Below, one piece after another: positions 1-10,569 of a stretch of 50,517 bases of DNA. The first letter of the stretch is position 1. Each line of letters begins with the position of its first letter. Source of the DNA: Acidimicrobiales bacterium (GTDB lineage: Bacteria; Actinomycetota; Acidimicrobiia; Acidimicrobiales; CAIXPF01); assembly GCA_020846295.1 (NCBI GenBank), contig JADLEF010000207.1, positions 1 through 50,517 of the forward strand, in the 5' to 3' direction. A program made the position numbers and the translations under genes. The notes below the pieces were generated by a model. That model did not search any database and had not been told where the DNA came from. It saw only the letters and a program-made list of their open reading frames with translations.

Positions 1-1188
1 ACCCTCGCCGACTACGGCAACTACGCCCGGTCCATCGATGCCCTGGTCAGCCACTACGGCGACGAGGGGATGTTCAAGGACTCGACGGGCAAGACCCGGA
101 AGATGAACTAGGTCATCAAGGACGACGGCTACGACCCGGCGCGGACCATCCCGATCGTGGACGAGCTGCTCGACTCCGAGAAGGCGTTCGCCATCTGGAC
201 CCTCGGCACCGGTCCGACCATGAAGACCTACGACAAGCTGAACCAGCGCTGCGTGCCGAACCTCATCGCCATGACCGGCCACCCGGCCTGGGGCGACCCG
301 GTGAACCACCCGTGGACCTCCGGCGCGCCGGTGCCGTCCTACACCACCGAGACCCAGCTGTGGGGCACCTTCATCGAGCAGCGGGCAGACGACTTCCCGG
401 ACAAGATCAAGGTCGCCTCGCTGGTCATGAACAACGACTTCGGCAAGGTGTACGACGCCGGCTTCAAGGCGTACCTGTCGCAGTCGCCGGTGCTCAAGGA
501 CAAGGTCGAGTACATCACCGAGACCATCGAGCCACAGGCGCCGACGATCACCGACCCGATGACGACGCTCGCCTCCAAGGAGCCCGACTTCTTCATCGCC
601 ATGGTGGCCGGCACCCCCTGCACCCAGGCGGTGACCGAGGCAGCCCAGAACGGCATGAAGGAGAACGTCGAGTACCTCTTCCAGCCGCTCACCTGCGCCG
701 GGACCAGCTTCGTGTCCAAGGACAAGGTCGGTGGCGACGGTTCTGCGTCCGACGGCTGGTGGATCTTCAACCCCGGCATCAAGGACATCAAGGACCCGAA
801 CCTGGTGGGTGATCCCTGGATGGACTTCGCCAAGGACCTGCTGGTCAAGAAGGGGATCGACCCGCAGTCGTCCAGCTCGCTGGGCAACGGCTTCGGCTAC
901 GCCTTCCCGTTCGTGCAGTCCCTGCTCATCGCACAGGAGCTCGACGGTGGCCTGACCAGGGCCAACCTCATCGTCGCCCACCGGGCGCTCGACATGACCC
1001 CGCCGACACACCTGTGGGGCCTGCGCCTGCACATGGACGGCAACAAGGATTCGTTCATGATCGAGGGCGGCGTGTTCGCCAAGTTCGACGCCGCCGGTCA
1101 GATCTGGAAGAACGAGGGCTCGTTGATCGACCTCGACGGCAAGTCGCAGAACTGCGCCTGGGACCAGTCCGTCAGCCTCTGCACGTGA
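1..1188 (+). pseudogene. ABC transporter substrate-binding protein (amino-acid type), 5' partial, interrupted by an in-frame TAG
   Basis: Periplasmic-binding-fold type 1 protein (Peripla_BP_6, LivK-like) that would capture a small solute, probably an amino acid or amide, outside the cell for an ABC importer; the permease and ATPase genes are not in the window. The frame is open from base 1, so the signal peptide lies outside. Codon 109-111 is TAG, after which the same frame runs to TGA at 1186-1188. The residues on both sides (RKMN, stop, VIKDDGYDPARTI) match a family segment that normally reads N-Y-V-I-K-D-D-G-Y-D, so one base change in a Tyr codon explains the stop. Later conserved pieces are MTGHPAWGD and MNNDFGKVY. 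A GTG at 157 could restart translation but would lack part of the first lobe. Whether this is a real nonsense mutation or a sequencing error cannot be told here. Confidence 0.8.
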
Positions 1189-1196
1189 CCTGACGC

Positions 1197-1241
1197 GACG
1201 ATGCTCCGGTCGGATCGAGATCCGGCCGGAGCATCGTCTGC
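1197..1241 (+). terminator. Rho-independent-type terminator after the substrate-binding protein gene
   Basis: GACGATGCTCCGG at 1197-1209 pairs perfectly with 1226-1238 (13 bp). Bases 1211-1215 and 1220-1224 extend the helix inward to a CGAG tetraloop. A TTTT run follows at 1243-1246. It starts 8 bases after the stop codon. Confidence 0.8.
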
Positions 1242-1285
1242 GTTTTCCCGGGGAGCGGTGCCCTGCCCCGCCGTGGCGCGATGGT

Positions 1286-1368
1286 CGGCGGGTGCCGAGG
1301 CCTGGAGGGGATTGGCCACGGCACCCGCCGGACACAGCCGGGCCTTGGAGGGGTGTCCTGCCCGACTG
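1286..1368. other. Two adjacent hairpins with the same loop motif; candidate structured RNA
   Basis: Hairpin A: CGGCGGGTGCCG at 1286-1297 pairs perfectly with 1319-1330 (12 bp), and GGCC/GGCC pair inside it. Hairpin B: CAG-C-CGGGC at 1335-1343 pairs with GCCCG-A-CTG at 1360-1368, with one mismatch. Both loops carry TGGAGGGG (1303-1310 and 1346-1353), which reads CCCCTCCA on the minus strand. Neither hairpin is needed as a terminator, because each flanking gene already has its own. Two hairpins with C-rich loops recall the actinobacterial 6C RNA, but the C run here is interrupted by a T. The strand of transcription is unknown. Confidence 0.4.
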
Positions 1369-1376
1369 CGAGGGAA

Positions 1377-1397
1377 ACGGCTGACCAGGTCAGCCGT
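1377..1397 (-). terminator. Hairpin overlapping the stop of the 44-residue ORF
   Basis: ACGGCTGACC at 1377-1386 and GGTCAGCCGT at 1388-1397 are perfect inverted arms. On the minus strand the hairpin contains the TGA stop of the small ORF and is followed by TTTCCC. It is a plausible but weak intrinsic terminator for that ORF. Confidence 0.5.
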
Positions 1398-1524
1398 TCT
1401 CGGTGGTGCGAGGGGTCCGGTCCAACGCCGACTCGATGCGTCGACGGGTGGTGGCCGGGGTCTGCGGGTGCACGGCCAGGAGCTGCAGGCGACGGCGGCG
1501 CGCGGAAGAGGCGGTGGAACGCAT
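1390..1524 (-). CDS. Small basic protein, 44 residues, unknown function
   Basis: I do not recognise this protein. It starts MRSTASSARRRRLQLL and is rich in Arg and Thr, with no membrane segment, signal peptide or Cys. Support for a real gene is the ATG at 1524 with a GAGGAG Shine-Dalgarno about 9 bases upstream, and the TGA lying inside a terminator-like hairpin (1377-1397). It lies about 110 bases downstream of the formyl-THF cyclo-ligase on the same strand, so it could be on that transcript or have its own promoter. Its Arg content could suggest nucleic-acid binding, but that is only a guess. Homology was not testable here. Confidence 0.45.
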   Translation of the reverse strand: MRSTASSARRRRLQLLAVHPQTPATTRRRIESALDRTPRTTENG

Positions 1525-1634
1525 GGTGAAGGCTCCTCGGGAGGTCTGCACTGAGCCGCCTCAGCCGAGGGGCACGAGTTGGACAAGATAACGAAGCGTC
1601 GGCGCTCCGCCGCGGCGGACGGTCATGATTGTTG

Positions 1635-4155
<2,521 letters not shown>

Positions 4156-4157
4156 GG

Positions 4158-5828
4158 GTGACAGTGCTTCGACGGGCCGGGGCCGCTGCGGCGGCCTCGG
4201 CCCTTCTCGCGTTCGTGGTCCCCCTCACCGGGCCGGTGATGGCGGCCGCGGCGCCCTTGCAGCTCCCCGTACCGGCGCCTCAGGCGCCGTGGGTCGCCGT
4301 CGGCCGCCTCGACGGCGACGGACGGGAGGACGTCGTGCGCGTCGGCCCCGGCGGGACCGGCGCCACGGTGTCGTTCGGGCGGGCCGACGGCGGCACCGAC
4401 GACGTGGGCGTCGACAGCGGCGGGGCCGACGCAGTGGTCGCGCTCGACGTGGACGACGACGGCACCGACGAGCTGCTGTGGTGGGCCCGCTCGGGGACGT
4501 CGGCGAACGCACAGCTGTGGCGGCGCACCGGCAGCGGGCGCACGTGGCGCTCGCAGGAGGTCAGCGCACCGCCACCGGGCACCCGCGCCCACGTGGTCGA
4601 CATCGACGGCGACGGCCGCGACGACGTGCTGTGGCACGGGCCGGTGGGCATCGACGCCCTGGACCGCTCGCGTGGCGGGAGCGGCTTCGAGCGGGAGCGC
4701 TTCGGTGCGCTGGGCCAGCTGCAACCACAGGTCGGCGACTTCGACGGCGACGACGTGGGCGACGTGCTGTGGTACGACCCGGCCGGAGGGGACGGGGCGA
4801 TGTGGTGGGGCGGCGACCAGATCTCCGCCGCGCCGTTCAACATCGGCACCGGCCTGGTGTTGCCCCCGGGCCAGTGGGACGGCGACGGCGCGTTGGACCT
4901 GTTGGTCGGGGGCGAGAACGGCAACGTGCAGCTCGACGGGCACGAGAGCCGACGCTTCACCGCCGAACCGGTGCCGCCTGCGGTGGTGGCCGAGGCGGTG
5001 GTGGGCGACTTCAACGGCGACAAGCGGTCCGACCTCGTCGAGCTCGACGCCCGAGGCGGCGGGCCCGGCGGGTGGAACAACGACAGCAGCGGCTGGCTGT
5101 GGGAGCCGTGGCCCTCCCCCGCCGTACCGATTGGTACGCTGGCGGACGGCGCGTGGAACGTCGTGGCCGCCGATCTCGACGGTGACGGCACCGACGAACT
5201 GCTCTCGGTGCCGGCCACCGGCGTCGACCCGCCGGAATCGTCGGCACGGATCTGGGTGCCCGGGTATCGACGCGAGGCGATCTACCGGGAGGGCAACCCG
5301 CACGCCATCGGTGGGCTGGTCATCCGCATGCTGGGCATCACCGGTGGCCGCCGGGTCGACCCGCCGCTGAGCATGGTCCACGACGCGTGCGGCGCCGAGT
5401 GGCCGGTGCACAGCGCGATCGCCGATCGGGTGCAAGCGATGCTGAGCGACGCCGCGTCGATCAACCTCGGCATCTGCATCAACTCGAGCCACCGCAGCTA
5501 CAGCGACCAGGTGTCCATCCGCTCCAGGATCTGCGCCCAGTTCGGCTTCGCGGCCAACCGGGGATGCATCTACGAGTGGCGCTCGGGACATTGGCCGTTC
5601 GTGGGTGGCAACCAGGTCGCCCGCCCCGGGTACTCGCGGCACCAGCTCGGCATCGCGATCGACGTGGGCGACCTCGAGGGCTACGCCACCGCGCCGGTCA
5701 CGTCGTGGCGGTCGGCCAACGCCCACCGCTACGGGCTGTACAACCTCGGGGACCGCAGACGCCTCGGTCCAGGGTTCGTCTGGGGCGAGGGCGGGGAGCC
5801 GTGGCACCTCTCCATCGACGGTCGGTGA
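4158..5828 (+). CDS. Secreted VCBS/FG-GAP repeat protein with C-terminal M15 (VanY-like) D,D-carboxypeptidase domain
   Basis: Exported protein of 556 residues, probably acting on cell-wall peptides. A Sec signal peptide (LRRAGAAAAASALLAFVV, then AAAAP) is followed by about seven calcium-type repeats with cores such as DGDGREDV, DVDDDGTDEL, DIDGDGRDDV, DFNGDKRSDL and DLDGDGTDEL (residues about 45-355), the blades of an integrin-like beta-propeller. The last 150 residues are a peptidase M15 domain with zinc ligands in SRHQLGIAID (about 490) and EPWHL (about 547). The start is GTG at 4158, with GTG 4164 as an alternative; neither has a clear Shine-Dalgarno. It follows leuA by 2 bases, so the two may be co-transcribed, although their functions are unrelated. 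Confidence 0.88.
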   Translation: MTVLRRAGAAAAASALLAFVVPLTGPVMAAAAPLQLPVPAPQAPWVAVGRLDGDGREDVVRVGPGGTGATVSFGRADGGTDDVGVDSGGADAVVALDVDDDGTDELLWWARSGTSANAQLWRRTGSGRTWRSQEVSAPPPGTRAHVVDIDGDGRDDVLWHGPVGIDALDRSRGGSGFERERFGALGQLQPQVGDFDGDDVGDVLWYDPAGGDGAMWWGGDQISAAPFNIGTGLVLPPGQWDGDGALDLLVGGENGNVQLDGHESRRFTAEPVPPAVVAEAVVGDFNGDKRSDLVELDARGGGPGGWNNDSSGWLWEPWPSPAVPIGTLADGAWNVVAADLDGDGTDELLSVPATGVDPPESSARIWVPGYRREAIYREGNPHAIGGLVIRMLGITGGRRVDPPLSMVHDACGAEWPVHSAIADRVQAMLSDAASINLGICINSSHRSYSDQVSIRSRICAQFGFAANRGCIYEWRSGHWPFVGGNQVARPGYSRHQLGIAIDVGDLEGYATAPVTSWRSANAHRYGLYNLGDRRRLGPGFVWGEGGEPWHLSIDGR

Positions 5829-5946
5829 TCCCGCACATCCGCCACGAGGTGTGCTGATCGACCTACTGCGCGCACGGATCCCGGCGCCCTATCGTCTGAC
5901 CTGCACGGCGGGGAACCCACGCCTCCGTGCCAACTTCTCCCTCTGG

Positions 5947-5982
5947 TTCAGGAGCCCGGTGCGGGGCTCCTGAACTGGTTTT
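5947..5982 (+). terminator. Terminator for the VCBS-peptidase gene
   Basis: TTCAGGAGCCC (5947-5957) pairs perfectly with 5964-5974 around a 6-base loop, followed by CTGGTTTT. It also holds the stop codon of the convergent aminotransferase gene. Apart from it, bases 5829-5946 show nothing recognisable. Confidence 0.75.
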
Positions 5983-7117
5983 CGGCCACCCAGCTGCGCA
6001 GCAGCCCCATCGCCTCCCGCAGGTCCTCCGCCGCCCCGGCGTAGCAGAACCGCACGAACCGCTCCCCCCGCACCGGGTCGAAGTCGATGCCGGGCGTGGC
6101 GGCCACCCCCAGCTCGTCCAGCCAGCGCCGGCACAGCTCGGTGCTGGTCGCGCCGAGGTGGTGCACATCCGCGTAGGCGTAGAACGCCCCGTCCGCCGGA
6201 GCCACCTCGGTGATGCCCGCTGCGGCCAGACCGTCGAGCACGATGCGGCGGTTCTCGGCATAGCGGTGCACGTGGCCTTCGAGCTCGTCGGTCGCCTCGA
6301 ACGCGGCCAGCGCGGCGTGCTGGGACAACACCGAAGGGCAGATGAACAGGTTGGCCGCCAGGCGATCCACCGGACCGACCAACGCGGGCGGCACCACCAT
6401 CCACCCGAGCCGCCAGCCGGTCATCGAGAAGTACTTCGAGAAGCTGTTCAACACGATGGCCTCGTCGCTGACCGACAGCGCGGTGGGCGGCGCCGACCCG
6501 AAGGCGATGCCGTGATAGATCTCGTCGGCCACCAGCCGCACGCTGCGCTGCGAGCACCAACCGGCCAGGGCGGCCAGCTCGTCGGCCCGCAGCGCCGACC
6601 CCGTCGGGTTCGAGGGGGAGGCCACCACCAGGCCCGCCAGCCGGTCGCCGCGGCCGGCGGCCACCGCGTCGAGCAGCGCCGGCGTCGGCTGGAAGCGGGT
6701 CTCGGATCCCACCGGCACCCCCACCGGGACGCGGTCGAAGGCGAGCAGGGTGTTGCGATAGCACGGGTAGCCGGGCTCGGTCACCGCCACCCGTTCGCCG
6801 TGCTCGAACGCGGCGAGGAAGGCCAGCACGAACCCTCCGGACGCGCCGGCGGTGAGCACGATGCGGCCCGGATCGACATCGACGTCGTGCCGCTCGCCGT
6901 AGTGACGGGCGATGCGCCGGCGCAGCGCCTCGATGCCGTTGGCGGTGGTGTAGCCGAGCAGGTCGCGCTGCAGCACGTCCGCCGCCGCCTGGCGGGCGAG
7001 CGCCGGCGCCGGCGTGGAGGGCTGGCCGACCTCGAGGTGCAGCACGCGCCGGCCGGTGGCCTCGAGCGCCTGCGCGGCGCGCACGACCTCGAGGACGTGG
7101 AACGGGGGGATGTCCAC
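5948..7117 (-). CDS. Class I/II PLP-dependent aminotransferase
   Basis: Fold-type I aminotransferase (aspartate aminotransferase family), 389 residues, transferring an amino group between an amino acid and a 2-oxoacid in the cytoplasm. The PLP lysine lies in NSFSKYFSMTGWRLGW (about residue 230), with SPSNPTG and DEIYHG upstream as the usual cofactor-contacting motifs and an Arg near the C-terminus (RFVRFCYAG) for the substrate carboxylate. The substrate cannot be told from sequence. The start is GTG at 7117 (MDIPPFHV), 9 bases after the stop of the VOC gene on the same strand, so the two form an operon. Confidence 0.9.
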   Translation of the reverse strand: MDIPPFHVLEVVRAAQALEATGRRVLHLEVGQPSTPAPALARQAAADVLQRDLLGYTTANGIEALRRRIARHYGERHDVDVDPGRIVLTAGASGGFVLAFLAAFEHGERVAVTEPGYPCYRNTLLAFDRVPVGVPVGSETRFQPTPALLDAVAAGRGDRLAGLVVASPSNPTGSALRADELAALAGWCSQRSVRLVADEIYHGIAFGSAPPTALSVSDEAIVLNSFSKYFSMTGWRLGWMVVPPALVGPVDRLAANLFICPSVLSQHAALAAFEATDELEGHVHRYAENRRIVLDGLAAAGITEVAPADGAFYAYADVHHLGATSTELCRRWLDELGVAATPGIDFDPVRGERFVRFCYAGAAEDLREAMGLLRSWVAENQFRSPAPGS

Positions 7118-7126
7118 GCCGGCGCG

Positions 7127-7537
7127 TCAGCCGTTCTGCACGAACTCGACCCAGTTGCCGTCGGGGTCCTCGACCATGCCGATGGTGACGCCGGGCCGCG
7201 CCTCGCGCACCTTGACCGCGACCTTGTACCCGGCGTCCTCGCAGGCCTGCATGATCTCGTGCAGGTTGGACACGATCATCGTGAAGTAGCGGTACCCCGA
7301 GGCCGCGGCGATGCCGCCCGGCGGGTTGGCCGCCTCCGGCACGTTGTCGAACTTCACCAGCTTCACCAGCGTGTCGCCGCAGTTGAGACGGTGCATGGTG
7401 CCGCCCCCGCCCAGCGGCATCGGGATGTCCGCCACGTGCTCGAAGCCGAGCGTGTCGCGATAGAACTTCAGCGACGCCTCGCTGTCACGGATCACGATCC
7501 CCAGATCGATGGCGTTCTTGGCCAGTTGCACACCCAT
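7127..7537 (-). CDS. VOC (glyoxalase/dioxygenase) superfamily protein
   Basis: A 136-residue single-domain vicinal-oxygen-chelate protein. It begins with the characteristic strand-helix IDLGIVIRDSEASLKFYRDTLGF and ends EDPDGNWVEFVQ, where the Glu is the usual last metal ligand. Members include lactoylglutathione lyases, methylmalonyl-CoA epimerases and antibiotic-resistance proteins; I cannot choose among them. The ATG at 7537 follows a -10-like TAGGGT (minus strand, 7550-7545) by 7 bases, so translation is probably leaderless. It is the first gene of the operon with the aminotransferase and divergent from the dienelactone hydrolase. Confidence 0.88.
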   Translation of the reverse strand: MGVQLAKNAIDLGIVIRDSEASLKFYRDTLGFEHVADIPMPLGGGGTMHRLNCGDTLVKLVKFDNVPEAANPPGGIAAASGYRYFTMIVSNLHEIMQACEDAGYKVAVKVREARPGVTIGMVEDPDGNWVEFVQNG

Positions 7538-7544
7538 CCGGCGG

Positions 7545-7550
7545 ACCCTA
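7545..7550 (-). promoter_or_regulatory. -10 element of the VOC-aminotransferase operon
   Basis: TAGGGT on the minus strand, 7 bases before the ATG at 7537; no Shine-Dalgarno. Confidence 0.5.
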
Positions 7551-7560
7551 TCGCGGCGGG

Positions 7561-7566
7561 TAGCGT
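7561..7566 (+). promoter_or_regulatory. -10 element of the dienelactone hydrolase gene
   Basis: TAGCGT, 8 bases before the GTG at 7575. It lies 10 bases from the divergent VOC -10 element. Confidence 0.5.
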
Positions 7567-7574
7567 CGGGGGTC

Positions 7575-8342
7575 GTGTCCGACAGTGCGGGTTCCGGCTA
7601 CCTGATCAAGCCGCTCGAGGCCACCGATCGACGCGGGGTGCTGGTGCTGCACTCCTGGTGGGGCCTCACGCCGTTCTTCCGCCGCTTCTGTGACCGGCTG
7701 TCGGAGGCCGGCTACGTGGCGCTCGCTCCCGATCTGTACGCCGGGGCCCCGCTGCCGGCCACGCCCGATGAGGCCGAGGCCGCGCTGGCCCGCCTCGACG
7801 TCAACCGGGCCGCGGCGCTGGTCCTCTCCAGCGCCCGGGCGCTGCGATCGGTCACCGACGACCCGGCGGCACCGATCGGCGTGATCGGGTTCTCGATGGG
7901 CGCGTCGTGGGCGATGTGGCTCGCCGCTCGTTCCCCCCACGAGGTCGCCGCCACCGTCGCGTTCTACGGGACGCAGAGCATCGACCTGGCCGGCGCGCAC
8001 TGTGCGTTCCAGGGTCATTTCGCCGAGTTCGACGCGCTGGTGAGCGACGACGAGGTGGTCGAGCTGGAGGCCCACCTGCACCTCGTCGGCCGGCCGGTGG
8101 AGTTCCACCGCTACCCGGGTACGTCCCACTGGTTCTTCGAGGCCGACCGGGAGCTCGCCCACGACCGCGGGGCCGCCGAGTTGGCGTGGACCCGCACCGA
8201 GGACTTCCTCGCCCGTCACCTGCCCGGCGGTGCTCCGTCCGGCGGTGCCCCGTCCGGCGACGCCCCGGGGGACGACTCGCCGGGGGACGACTCGCCGGGC
8301 GAGCCGGCCGGCGAGGATCGGTCCGAGGACGCATCGAGCTGA
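7575..8342 (+). CDS. Dienelactone hydrolase family protein with acidic repeat tail
   Basis: Alpha/beta-hydrolase of the DLH family, 255 residues, probably cytoplasmic. Ring-cleavage lactones are the classic substrates, but many homologues are generic esterases. Visible motifs: the oxyanion region LVLHSWWGL, the APDLY strand, the nucleophile region GVIGFSMGA (here Ser, where classic dienelactone hydrolase has Cys) and the catalytic His in PGTSHWFFE. The last 40 residues are a low-complexity tail of Pro-Ser/Asp-Gly repeats (GGAPSGGAPSGD, then GDDSPGDDSPGE), not part of the fold. GTG 7575 is chosen over an earlier ATG at 7509 because it sits 8 bases after TAGCGT and matches the start of homology. 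Confidence 0.85.
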   Translation: MSDSAGSGYLIKPLEATDRRGVLVLHSWWGLTPFFRRFCDRLSEAGYVALAPDLYAGAPLPATPDEAEAALARLDVNRAAALVLSSARALRSVTDDPAAPIGVIGFSMGASWAMWLAARSPHEVAATVAFYGTQSIDLAGAHCAFQGHFAEFDALVSDDEVVELEAHLHLVGRPVEFHRYPGTSHWFFEADRELAHDRGAAELAWTRTEDFLARHLPGGAPSGGAPSGDAPGDDSPGDDSPGEPAGEDRSEDASS

Positions 8343-8424
8343 CGCCTGCACCTGGCCGAGCAACCCGGCGCGGGCCGGCCCGCTCGGCCCGCTCGGCCTG
8401 GTCGTGGCGCCGGCGGGGCGGCGC

Positions 8425-10029
8425 CTAGCGGGCGGGGCGTTGGGCGAGGCGCCGGGCGATGGCGGCGAGCGCCCGAAGGTCGTCGTCGGCCCGCAGCGCC
8501 CACAGGAACGCCGGGTAGGTCGCCGCGCCGACCACCGTGCCCGCCACCAGCGTGAGGAGCGGCGCGACGCTGCGATCGCCCCAGTGGAGCAACGCCTGGA
8601 CCGCAGCGACCACCGTCGCCATCGCCAACGCCGCCCCCACCATACGGGGCAGCATGGTCACCTCGGAGTAGCGCAGGCGGCCGAGGCGATGGGCGAAGCG
8701 GGAGAAGGCCAGCACCGCGGTCACTGCATACCCGACGATGTAGACGACGGAAAGCCCGTTGATGGCGAACAGCGGCGTGACGAGCAGGCCCAGACCGACG
8801 ACGACGCCGTTCTGCACCACGGCGAGGCGGAACGGCTCCCGCCGCTCGGACAGCGCGTAGTACGCCCGCACCACGTACTGGATCACCGAGAAGGGCAGCA
8901 GGCCGAAGCAGAACAGCCGGAAGATGACCGCCGTGGTTGCCGCGGCGTCCTCCCTGAACGGCAGGATCCGCATCAGCGGCAGCGCCATCACACCCAGCCC
9001 GGCCGAGGCCGGCGCCATCAACAGCACGATGAGGCGAAGACCCCGCAACCACTCGCGCCGCACGCCACCCTCGTCGCCGGTCTGGGCCGACTGGGCCAGC
9101 TCCGGGCCCAGCGCCGTGGTGATGGACACCACCAGCAGGCCGTACACCACGAAGAACAGCAGGTTGGCGTAGTTCCAGGCCGAGAAGTCCCCCTCGCTCG
9201 GCCGGTACCGCTTGGCCAGCGACGAGGTGACGGTGACCCCGACCTGGCTGACCAGCACGAAGCCAAGCGCGCCGCGGGCGGCGACCGCGAGGCGGGCGAT
9301 CGCCGGGTCGCGCCGATCGAAGTTGGGCCGCAGCGCCACCCCGGCCCGCGCCAACGACGGCACCAGGCCCATGGCGCTCACCGCCACGCCCAACGTGGTG
9401 CCGGCACCGAGCAGCGCCAGCGTGCGGGGCTCGCCGAGCACCGCGGTGAGCGGAGCCGACGTGAGGTCCAGGCTGCTCGCCCGGCTCACCGCCAGGAACG
9501 TGCCGATCACCACGACGTTGTTCAACGCAGGCGCGAAGGCAGCCGCGGCGAAGCGGCGCCGAGCCTGCAACAGCGCCGTCACCACCGTGATCAGGCCGTA
9601 GAAGAACACCTGCGGGATGAACCAGCGCAGCAGCACCGTGGTCGCGGCGCGCTCGGCCGCCTGGTCACCTCCTCCCCCGCCCAGCGCGGCGATGGCCCAC
9701 GCCAGGGCCGGCGCAGCCAGCACGCCGGCCAGCGTGATGGCGCCCAGCGCACCGACGGCGACCGACACCAGCGCGGAGGTGCCGTCGTGGTCGTCGCTGC
9801 GCAGCAGATCGACGAACAACGGGAGCAGCACGGCGGACAGCACCCCGCCGGCGAGCAGCTCGTAGACCAGGTTCGGGACGTTGTTGGCGAAGTTGTAGGC
9901 GTCGCCGAGCGGGCTGTTGCCGAGCAGGTCGATCAGCACGATGGTGCGCAGCAGACCCGTCAGGCGCGACAGCAGCACCCCGGCGCTGATCACCGCGCTC
10001 GACTTGAGGAGACCCGGCCGTTCCGCCAC
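8425..10029 (-). CDS. murJ: Lipid II flippase MurJ (MviN family)
   Basis: Polytopic inner-membrane protein of 534 residues, the normal MurJ length, moving lipid-linked peptidoglycan precursor across the membrane. About 14 hydrophobic segments are visible. The N-terminal segment (LLKSSAVISAGVLLSRLTGLLR, interrupted here for length: residues 6-27) is the family signature, and the early GNSPLGDAYNFANNVPNL holds the conserved D-A-Y. The open frame extends upstream to 10461, but that part is Arg-rich, lacks homology character and includes a 9-base tandem repeat, so GTG 10029 is taken as the start. CAGGCT lies 8 bases before it. No downstream partner is apparent; the DLH gene converges. Confidence 0.92.
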   Translation of the reverse strand: MAERPGLLKSSAVISAGVLLSRLTGLLRTIVLIDLLGNSPLGDAYNFANNVPNLVYELLAGGVLSAVLLPLFVDLLRSDDHDGTSALVSVAVGALGAITLAGVLAAPALAWAIAALGGGGGDQAAERAATTVLLRWFIPQVFFYGLITVVTALLQARRRFAAAAFAPALNNVVVIGTFLAVSRASSLDLTSAPLTAVLGEPRTLALLGAGTTLGVAVSAMGLVPSLARAGVALRPNFDRRDPAIARLAVAARGALGFVLVSQVGVTVTSSLAKRYRPSEGDFSAWNYANLLFFVVYGLLVVSITTALGPELAQSAQTGDEGGVRREWLRGLRLIVLLMAPASAGLGVMALPLMRILPFREDAAATTAVIFRLFCFGLLPFSVIQYVVRAYYALSERREPFRLAVVQNGVVVGLGLLVTPLFAINGLSVVYIVGYAVTAVLAFSRFAHRLGRLRYSEVTMLPRMVGAALAMATVVAAVQALLHWGDRSVAPLLTLVAGTVVGAATYPAFLWALRADDDLRALAAIARRLAQRPAR

Positions 10030-10037
10030 GACGTGAG

Positions 10038-10043
10038 AGCCTG
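10038..10043 (-). promoter_or_regulatory. Possible -10 element of murJ
   Basis: CAGGCT on the minus strand, 8 bases before GTG 10029. It differs from the common TANNNT pattern at the first base. Confidence 0.35.
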
Positions 10044-10291
10044 GCACAGCGCGCTCGGTGGGCCGTGCATGGCCCGCTGGCCCGCACCCGACGTCGCTCG
10101 CGGACGACGAATCGCGCCGAACAGCCGCGCCGCGCAGCCGGCGATGGCGGACAGCGGGCGGCGGAGCCGACGTGCGACAGAGCCGGCGGACGCCGGGCGT
10201 GCGGCGACCAGCGCGCGGCAGACGGAGGCCCGACCAGGCACCGGTGGGCCGCGCCGAACGATCCGACGGACTGCGGGCCGACCAGGCGACA

Positions 10292-10318
10292 GCGATGACG
10301 GCGATGACGGCGATGACG
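10292..10318. repeat. Tandem repeat, 3 x 9 bases
   Basis: GCGATGACG is repeated three times head to tail without mismatch in the non-coding stretch upstream of murJ. Confidence 0.9.
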
Positions 10319-10370
10319 CCTTCGCGGTCGCTGCTTCCCACCGGTACCCCGGCCTCGTTCGCTGCCGGCC

Positions 10371-10500
10371 CAACGGGCGGATTCGCGCGACGGACCCCCG
10401 GCAAGACGGCCCAACCATCGACGCACCGTCGCCGACGCGCCGCCCTACGTCGACAACTCACACAGTTGCACGACGAAACCCCTTACAAATCCGCCCGTTG
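10371..10500. repeat. 13-base inverted repeat enclosing 104 bases
   Basis: CAACGGGCGGATT at 10371-10383 and AATCCGCCCGTTG at 10488-10500 are exact reverse complements. Inside, CAACT/AGTTG (about 10454-10468) can form a small hairpin. The whole would fold as a closed 130-base RNA on either strand. Confidence 0.6.
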
Positions 10501-10569
10501 ACCCCGGATCCAGGGCAGAGCACCCGAACAGCGGAGGGGCGACCAGCACGCGCTCCGACCTGCACGTTC

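Noticed and set aside
1201-1554. Plus-strand frames of 60-117 codons between the solute-binding protein gene and the cyclo-ligase
   Set aside because: They run through terminator hairpins, have no ribosome site and lack normal composition.
10030-10461. N-terminal extension of MurJ to GTG 10461
   Set aside because: The extra 144 codons give an Arg/Pro-rich stretch with a V-I-A repeat from tandem DNA and no match to MurJ; the GTG at 10029 fits the normal length.
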